Positions 58,448-64,000 of a stretch of 64,000 bases of DNA are shown piece after piece. This DNA is from Leptotrichia sp. HSP-536. GTDB taxonomy: Bacteria > Fusobacteriota > Fusobacteriia > Fusobacteriales > Leptotrichiaceae. A model generated the notes under the pieces. It saw only the letters and a program-made list of their open reading frames with translations. It was not told where the DNA came from and did not search any database. Position numbers and translations under genes: made by a program. The first letter of the stretch is position 1, and every line of letters starts with the position of its first letter. The stretch is taken from positions 930,001 to 994,000 of the forward strand of contig NZ_CP165647.1 of the NCBI RefSeq assembly GCF_041199985.1, in the 5' to 3' direction.

Positions 58448-61400
58448 ATGAGACAAAATAGTATTTCATTGGAACTAAGAAAACAAATAACACCAAGTAT
58501 TTTTTCAATTGGGCAGGAGTATTATAATAAAAAATTAGGAAATTTGACAGCACTTTTTGCCGATGGAAATTTTATGACTGTGGAAGGTGAATATCACGAA
58601 AATAATTTATGTAAAACTTCAATCACAGTGGAACAGAAAAAAGGAGAATTTGTAGAAGCAAACTGTGATTGTAATTTTTTTAAGAATAATAGACAAAATT
58701 GCTGTAAACATGTTGTAACGTTGGGAATGATGGCTGACAAGTCGGAGAAAATTATAAAAGTTATCGGAACAGACGATATGGAAATGATGTTTGAAGACGA
58801 TTTTGAAGAAGATAATAAAAAATTGATTGAAGAAAAAAAAGAAGAAGAAAAAATTAACGCAAAAAAACTTGAAAAAGAAATTTCAAAAGATTCAAATAAA
58901 AGTAAATCAAGACAAAGATTAAAAGTTAAAGAAGAATATCTTGAAAAAAGCTTGAATAAAATAAATAATAATTCTGAAAGTAATGAAGCAGAAAAGCTTT
59001 TAAAAAATGGAAAAAAAGCTAAAAATATAAATATTGAATTTGAAGCTGTTGATGGAAATAATAAAAATACTGAAAAAGATAATGAAATAAAGATAGAAAC
59101 AGATTCTCAGAATTTACAGAATTTTAATAAAAATGATGAAAAAATATTGGAAAATACCGAAAATATTGGTCAGAAAATTGATGAAATTTATAATTTCCAT
59201 TTGGAAAGTGAAAATATCGAAACTGAAGAGCGACAGGAAATGCGTCTGGAAGTGGAAATTGATGAAGGAAATTACAGCGATTATAAATACGGTTATGACT
59301 ATAATCAGGAAAATAACGTTCCAGATTATATTTTGCGGATAAAAACTGGATTTAAGAAAACATATTATGTAAAAGATATTTTGAAATTTATTGAAGCGGT
59401 TGTGAAGGAAAGAGAATATGAAATAACTTCAAAAATTACATACAATCCAAAAACTTGCTTTTTCAGCGATATTGACCAAGAAATCATTTTTGCAATTTAT
59501 GAATACAGTAAAGAAATTCAAAGTGTAATGGATAGCGGAATTAAGGACAAAAAAGGACTGAAAGTCTATGAAATGCTTTTAAATAAATTACTGCTAGCTA
59601 TGAAAGAAGGAAAAAGCCTGTTGCTGCTTGGAGAACAGAAACAGATAATGAATACATATGAACCGTTATTTGTAATTGAAAATGATAAAGTAGAAATTAG
59701 AAATATTGAAAAAATTTCAGAAAACTGTCCATTTTACACTCTTGGAAATGATACGACAAAAGTTTTTAAAATGGATGAAAATGAAGAAAAATTTTTTAGA
59801 AAATTTGATACGCTTGATATGGAGTTATTTAATCATTTGTCAACAGAAGATAATCAGAAATTAAAAGAAATTTTGAAATATGAAAATATTAATGTTGCCA
59901 AATATATTGAAGAAGATGGATGTATTGATATTTTTGTATCAGAAACTGATGAGAAGGAAATTGTAAAAATTAATTTGTCAAATACAGTTTGTGCAGTAAA
60001 AAAAGGCAATGAATATTTTATTCCGAGAAAAAATGCACAATTGTTTGAAGACTTGAAAAAACTTGTGGAAAGCTATTCGTTTGTAAATATGGGGACAGAA
60101 GGGATTTACAGCGTTAATTATGAAGGACTGAGTAAAATTTCTGAATATATTGACAATAAATATTCTGAAAAAGTCAAAATCCATTTGGAAAATAAAATAA
60201 AAAATGCTAGAAATATAGATGTTCACGTTGCAATAAAAAAAGTGGAAAATAATTTTTTAAATGTCAGCTTTGATATTGAGGGGATAAAGACTGAAGATGT
60301 GGAAATTGTGATGGAAGCAATTAAAAATGAGCAGAAATACATAACGCTTTCGAGCGGAGAACTTGTGAAAATTGCCAATAAAAGTATTGAAGAATTAGTT
60401 GGAATTACAGATTCTATTTCCAATTTGAAAGTTGGAGAAAATAAAATTTCTAAAATAAAGGCTCTACAGCTTGCTCAAATTTCCAAAAATATTCAGGAAG
60501 AGCTTGTAAAAATGGAAGAATTTAAAGACTTGTTTCATAAAATAAAAAATCGTGAAGAAATCGAGCCGAATAATATAAGTGTAAACTTATTTCCGTATCA
60601 GAAATTAGGATTTAACTGGTTAAAAAATATGTATGACATTGGTTTTGGAGGAATTCTTGCCGATGACATGGGGCTTGGTAAGACTTTACAGACAATTTCG
60701 CTTTTGAATGAAATTTATCAGGAAAATAGAAATTTTTCTGCATTAATTATTGTTCCAAGTTCGCTATTGTACAACTGGAAGGAAGAAATTATTAAGTTTA
60801 CGGGAATAAGTCCGACTCTGATTGAAGGAACGGCGGCTCAAAGGAAAGAAATTATTTCAAGAAAGTCAAAAGGCTTTATGATAACTACTTACCAGGCTTT
60901 AAGAAATGATATAGAAGAATATAAAAACAGAGAATTTGACGTAGTTGTACTTGATGAAGCTCAAAATATTAAGACAACAACTTCGCAGATAAAGAAAGCT
61001 GTTATGAAAATTAATAGCAAGGTAAATTTTGCATTGACAGGAACACCTGTAGAAAACAATATTCTGGAATTATGGTCAATTTTTGATTTTGTAATACCTG
61101 GATATTTGGACAATTTGACAAAATTCAAAAAAACTTATAAGGAAGCAATTGTAAATCCAAATTCTTCCAAAATACATAACTTACGTGAAATTATTGCTCC
61201 ATTTCTATTGAGAAGAACAAAGAAGGAAGTTCTGACTGAACTGCCTGACAAAATCGAATCAAATATGGTCGTAACTCTTAGCAATGAGCAGAAACAGCTT
61301 TATATGTCGTATATAAAACAAGCTAAAAAAGAAATGAAGAAATTTGATAAAAATGAAAACAACCGTATGAAAATACTGGCTATTTTGACAAAACTTCGTC

Positions 61401-61963
61401 AAATCTGTAATTCCCCTACTTTGTTCAAAGAAGATTATAAAGGGGAAGTGGCAAAGCTGGAAGTGTTACGTGATTTATTGCCAGATATTACTGAAAATGG
61501 ACATAGACTATTGATATTCTCACAATTTGTAGGAACTTTAAAAGAAATTGAAAAAGAGCTTGTAAATATGGGAATTGAGTATTTTTATATTGATGGAAGT
61601 GTAAAATCAAAGGAAAGAGTTGATATTTGTAACAAATTTAACGCTGGGGAACGGCAAGTTGTATTGATTTCGCTAAAAGCAGGTGGAACTGGGCTAAATC
61701 TTGTTGGAGCGGATGTTGTAATTCATTATGATCCATGGTGGAATATCGCTGTGGAAAATCAGGCGAGTGACAGGGCATATAGAATTGGACAGAAAAAAAG
61801 TGTACAAGTTATAAAACTTGTGACAGAAGGTACAATTGAGGAAAAAATTATAAAAATTCAGGAAAGTAAGCGTCAATTGAGTGAAAATCTGTTGGAAAGC
61901 AAAGATGGGGAAAAAGTACTATTTGAGATGAGTGATAAAGAATTGATGGAATTATTGAGTTAA
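58448..61963 (+). CDS. SWIM zinc-finger SNF2-family helicase
   Basis: A 1171-aa protein. N-terminal SWIM finger (CDC ... CCKH around residues 73-90), a long Lys/Glu/Asn-rich low-complexity region (~105-250), a bacterial SNF2-associated middle domain, then the motor: motif I ILADDMGLGKTLQT, motif II VVLDEAQNIKT (DEAQ), motif III ALTGTPVENN, and the C-terminal lobe with LISLKAGGTGLNLVGADVVI and QASDRAYRIGQ (motif VI). It is a dsDNA translocase of the HepA/RapA-related bacterial group; the precise role is unknown. GGGAGAG precedes the ATG. Confidence 0.92.
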   Translation: MRQNSISLELRKQITPSIFSIGQEYYNKKLGNLTALFADGNFMTVEGEYHENNLCKTSITVEQKKGEFVEANCDCNFFKNNRQNCCKHVVTLGMMADKSEKIIKVIGTDDMEMMFEDDFEEDNKKLIEEKKEEEKINAKKLEKEISKDSNKSKSRQRLKVKEEYLEKSLNKINNNSESNEAEKLLKNGKKAKNINIEFEAVDGNNKNTEKDNEIKIETDSQNLQNFNKNDEKILENTENIGQKIDEIYNFHLESENIETEERQEMRLEVEIDEGNYSDYKYGYDYNQENNVPDYILRIKTGFKKTYYVKDILKFIEAVVKEREYEITSKITYNPKTCFFSDIDQEIIFAIYEYSKEIQSVMDSGIKDKKGLKVYEMLLNKLLLAMKEGKSLLLLGEQKQIMNTYEPLFVIENDKVEIRNIEKISENCPFYTLGNDTTKVFKMDENEEKFFRKFDTLDMELFNHLSTEDNQKLKEILKYENINVAKYIEEDGCIDIFVSETDEKEIVKINLSNTVCAVKKGNEYFIPRKNAQLFEDLKKLVESYSFVNMGTEGIYSVNYEGLSKISEYIDNKYSEKVKIHLENKIKNARNIDVHVAIKKVENNFLNVSFDIEGIKTEDVEIVMEAIKNEQKYITLSSGELVKIANKSIEELVGITDSISNLKVGENKISKIKALQLAQISKNIQEELVKMEEFKDLFHKIKNREEIEPNNISVNLFPYQKLGFNWLKNMYDIGFGGILADDMGLGKTLQTISLLNEIYQENRNFSALIIVPSSLLYNWKEEIIKFTGISPTLIEGTAAQRKEIISRKSKGFMITTYQALRNDIEEYKNREFDVVVLDEAQNIKTTTSQIKKAVMKINSKVNFALTGTPVENNILELWSIFDFVIPGYLDNLTKFKKTYKEAIVNPNSSKIHNLREIIAPFLLRRTKKEVLTELPDKIESNMVVTLSNEQKQLYMSYIKQAKKEMKKFDKNENNRMKILAILTKLRQICNSPTLFKEDYKGEVAKLEVLRDLLPDITENGHRLLIFSQFVGTLKEIEKELVNMGIEYFYIDGSVKSKERVDICNKFNAGERQVVLISLKAGGTGLNLVGADVVIHYDPWWNIAVENQASDRAYRIGQKKSVQVIKLVTEGTIEEKIIKIQESKRQLSENLLESKDGEKVLFEMSDKELMELLS

Positions 61964-61985
61964 ATTTGCATATAAAAATATAAAT

Positions 61986-62014
61986 TTGTAAAATTCTAGA
62001 AAAAATAGTATAAT
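61986..62014 (+). promoter_or_regulatory. pdxST promoter
   Basis: TTGTAA, 17 nt and TATAAT, 42 nt before the pdxS ATG. No MocR-type regulator is nearby. Confidence 0.7.
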
Positions 62015-62055
62015 ATTTAAAATCAAATTTTATTATCATGAAAGGATGAAATTTT

Positions 62056-62931
62056 ATGGAAAATGAAAGATACGAATTAAACAAAAATTTAGCACAAATG
62101 TTAAAAGGTGGAGTTATAATGGATGTTTCTACTCCTGAACAAGCAAGAATAGCTGAAGCGGCAGGTGCTGCTGCGGTTATGGCACTTGAAAGAATTCCAG
62201 CGGACATTAGAGCTGTAGGCGGAGTTTCGAGAATGAGTGATCCTAAAATGATTAAAAGTATTCAGGAAGTTGTGTCAATTCCTGTAATGGCAAAAGTTAG
62301 AATTGGACATTTTGTGGAAGCGCAGATTTTGGAAGCAATAGAAATTGACTATATAGATGAAAGTGAAGTTTTATCACCTGCTGATGATAAATTTCATGTA
62401 GATAAGAAAAAATTTAAAGTTCCTTTTGTGTGTGGAGCAAAAGATTTGGGAGAAGCTCTTAGAAGAATAGCTGAAGGGGCTTCAATGATAAGAACTAAAG
62501 GTGAACCGGGAACAGGAGATGTTGTACAGGCGGTACGGCATATGAGAATGATGAATCAAGAAATAAGAAGAATTCAAAATATGAGAGAAGATGAGCTTTA
62601 TTTTACAGCCAAAGAATTACAAGTTCCTTTTGAATTAGTAAAATACGTTCATGAAAATGGGAAATTGCCAGTAGTAAATTTTGCAGCGGGTGGTGTTGCT
62701 ACTCCTGCAGATGCGGCATTAATGATGCAGCTTGGGGCTGAAGGTGTATTTGTTGGATCAGGAATATTCAAATCTGGAGATCCTGTAAAAAGAGCTCAGG
62801 CAATAGTTAAAGCTGTTACTAACTATAATGATCCAAAAGTGTTAGCTGAAATTTCAGAAGATTTAGGAGAAGCTATGGTTGGAATTAATGAGAATGAAAT
62901 TCAGTTACTTATGGCTGAAAGAGGTAAATAA
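62056..62931 (+). CDS. pdxS: Pyridoxal 5'-phosphate synthase subunit PdxS
   Basis: Forms PLP from ribose-5-phosphate, glyceraldehyde-3-phosphate and ammonia in the DXP-independent pathway. 291 aa (beta/alpha)8 barrel: GGVIMDVSTPEQARIAEAAG, ADIRAVGGVSRMSDPKMIKS, PVMAKVRIGHFVEAQILEA (active-site Lys), IRTKGEPGTGDVVQAVRHMR and FAAGGVATPADAALMMQLG. Forms a 12-mer with PdxT. AAAGGA before the ATG; its stop overlaps the pdxT start (TAATG). Confidence 0.97.
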   Translation: MENERYELNKNLAQMLKGGVIMDVSTPEQARIAEAAGAAAVMALERIPADIRAVGGVSRMSDPKMIKSIQEVVSIPVMAKVRIGHFVEAQILEAIEIDYIDESEVLSPADDKFHVDKKKFKVPFVCGAKDLGEALRRIAEGASMIRTKGEPGTGDVVQAVRHMRMMNQEIRRIQNMREDELYFTAKELQVPFELVKYVHENGKLPVVNFAAGGVATPADAALMMQLGAEGVFVGSGIFKSGDPVKRAQAIVKAVTNYNDPKVLAEISEDLGEAMVGINENEIQLLMAERGK

Positions 62932-63524
62932 TGAAAATAGGTATATTGGCTTTACAGGGAGCTTTTGCTGAACATAGCAGGATGTTGGAAAAGCTTGGAG
63001 TAGAATCATTTGAAATACGAAAAAAATCTGATTTGACTAATGCAGTTAATAATAACGGCATTGACGGATTAATTATTCCAGGTGGAGAAAGTACAGTTAT
63101 AGGGAAATTACTTTACGATCTTGATTTGTTTGATGATATAAAAAACCTAATTTTGAACGGATTGCCTGTGTTTGGTACTTGTGCAGGATTAATTCTTTTG
63201 GCAAAGGAAATTGAAAATGATAATCGTTCTTATTTTAGAGTAATGGATATAAAAATTAGAAGAAATGCTTATGGAAGGCAGCTTGGAAGCTTTTTTACAA
63301 AAAGTGAATTTAAAGGTATCGGAGTTATTCCTATGACATTTATTAGAGCGCCGTATATTTCAAACGTAGGAGAAAAGGTGGAGATTCTTTCTACAGTTGA
63401 TGGAAATATTGTTGCGGCAAGAGAAAATAATATTTTGGTAACTTCATATCATCCTGAGTTAAATCCTGATCTTAAAGTACATAAGTTTTTTATTGAAATG
63501 TGTAATAAATTAAAAAATGACTAA
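62931..63524 (+). CDS. pdxT: PLP synthase glutaminase subunit PdxT
   Basis: Glutamine amidotransferase that feeds ammonia to PdxS. 197 aa: IGILALQGAFAEHSRMLEKL, GLIIPGGESTVIGKLL, the nucleophile Cys in VFGTCAGLILLAK, and the His-x-Glu pair in SYHPELNPD. The ATG overlaps the last base of the pdxS stop, so the two are translationally coupled. Confidence 0.96.
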   Translation: MKIGILALQGAFAEHSRMLEKLGVESFEIRKKSDLTNAVNNNGIDGLIIPGGESTVIGKLLYDLDLFDDIKNLILNGLPVFGTCAGLILLAKEIENDNRSYFRVMDIKIRRNAYGRQLGSFFTKSEFKGIGVIPMTFIRAPYISNVGEKVEILSTVDGNIVAARENNILVTSYHPELNPDLKVHKFFIEMCNKLKND

Positions 63525-63574
63525 AAAATAGGATGATTTTTTAAAATTTTATTTTATTATTTAGTAATTTTTAG

Positions 63575-63603
63575 TTGCATTTTTTAAATTCATTTGGTAT
63601 AAT
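63575..63603 (+). promoter_or_regulatory. acpP promoter
   Basis: TTGCAT, 17 nt and TATAAT, 35 nt before the acpP ATG. Confidence 0.7.
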
Positions 63604-63638
63604 AACTCTAGATAATAAAATATGGAGGTGGCATTATA

Positions 63639-63860
63639 ATGCTAGATAAAATTAAATCAATAGTAGTAGATCAATTAGGTGTAGATGAGGATCAAGTAAC
63701 TGAAGATGCATCATTTGTTGATGATTTGGGAGCTGATTCATTAGATACAGTTGAATTAATCATGGCTTTTGAAGAAGAGTTTGATATTGAAATTCCTGAT
63801 GAAGATGCACAAAAAATTAAAACAGTTAAAGATGTAATTGAATACATCGAATCTAAATAA
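63639..63860 (+). CDS. acpP: Acyl carrier protein
   Basis: Carries growing acyl chains in type II fatty-acid synthesis. 73 aa, acidic, four-helix protein; the phosphopantetheine serine is in DDLGADSLDTVELIMAFEEE. GGAGGTGG before the ATG. No fab genes follow in the window; the gene ends at its own terminator. Confidence 0.96.
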   Translation: MLDKIKSIVVDQLGVDEDQVTEDASFVDDLGADSLDTVELIMAFEEEFDIEIPDEDAQKIKTVKDVIEYIESK

Positions 63861-63874
63861 TAGATAAAACTTTT

Positions 63875-63895
63875 GGGGGTTATTCCCCCTTTTTT
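63875..63895 (+). terminator. Terminator after acpP
   Basis: GGGGG-TTATT-CCCCC followed by T6. The last ~100 nt of the window show nothing else. Confidence 0.9.
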
Positions 63896-64000
63896 ATTGA
63901 AAAAAAAATGAAAAAATGTTAAAATAAACTTATTGTAAAAAATTATTATTTAAAATAATAAAATAAATTAATAGTTGTTTATAATTTTTATAAAATTAAG

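Noticed and set aside
58448..61963. SNF2 helicase as part of a DISARM- or Dpd-like defence system
   Set aside because: Neighbours are rimI, lepB and pdxST; no methyltransferase, nuclease or phospholipase partner is present, and a SWIM-SNF2 protein alone is common in housekeeping contexts.

Overview
The window is a chromosomal segment from a very AT-rich bacterium, most likely Leptotrichia or a close relative (Fusobacteriota). The evidence is the base composition, strong AGGAGG-type ribosome binding sites, the mal-type EIICB plus GH4 6-phospho-alpha-glucosidase locus, the type VI-A (Cas13a) repeat at 54967-55002 that is nearly identical to the Leptotrichia repeats I know, and gmhA, which suggests a heptose-containing envelope. 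No phage, plasmid or complete insertion sequence is visible. I identified the genus by recall, not by a database search.

Layout. 0-3.2 kb: riboflavin operon ribD-ribE-ribBA (no ribH in the window), ending at a terminator shared with convergent asnA. 4.4-9.7 kb: a methyltransferase, a nucleotidyltransferase, then LysR-gmhA-MATE. 9.8-14 kb: a secreted MliC-like lysozyme inhibitor, a CDF metal exporter, and a TPR/DUF4037/DUF4125 trio. 14-20 kb: pseudopilin, a short ComEC, yjdM, era and uvrB, separated by repeat-rich gaps. 20.6-24.7 kb: small membrane protein, sppA, Fic and an ArsC-like reductase. 25-34.2 kb: purine operon purL-E-C-F-(DUF3298 protein)-purM-purN, with purM broken by two 1-nt deletions and a possible attenuator ahead of purL. 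34.4-35.1 kb: a 7-repeat CRISPR array with no cas genes. 35.2-45.5 kb: alpha-glucoside utilisation (malQ, EIICBC, GntR regulator, GH4 enzyme, GH13 enzyme) sharing a promoter-linked operator, interrupted by a decayed DUF6270-like gene and an acyltransferase. 45.5-48.4 kb: a HAD pseudogene, a RelBE pair, a frameshifted VOC dioxygenase and ogt. 48.5-54.3 kb: membrane proteins, rarA, two orphan proteins (one PD-(D/E)XK-like) and purH. 54.4-56 kb: tRNA-Lys(CTT), a solitary HicA toxin, a lone Cas13a-type repeat and rplS. 56-64 kb: lepB, rimI, a SWIM-SNF2 helicase, pdxST and acpP.

How the genes work together. Three biosynthetic sets dominate: riboflavin, purine (the main operon plus a separate purH) and PLP (PdxST). 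The mal-type genes form one regulon: EIICBC imports and phosphorylates alpha-glucosides, the GH4 enzyme cleaves the phosphorylated sugars, and MalQ and the GH13 enzyme handle unphosphorylated glucans. The same 20-nt motif sits just ahead of the -35 box at two of these promoters and as a related palindrome at malQ.

The most interesting spot is 54.59-55.03 kb. A HicA-family toxin with a strong promoter and no HicB is followed 46 nt downstream, on the same strand, by a single type VI-A CRISPR repeat. This could be the remnant of an array, or a crRNA-like control of the toxin comparable to CreTA modules. Other points of interest are the purL leader, two mosaic intergenic repeat families (one with a covarying mini-hairpin), and a cluster of recently broken genes (purM, VOC, HAD, DUF6270).
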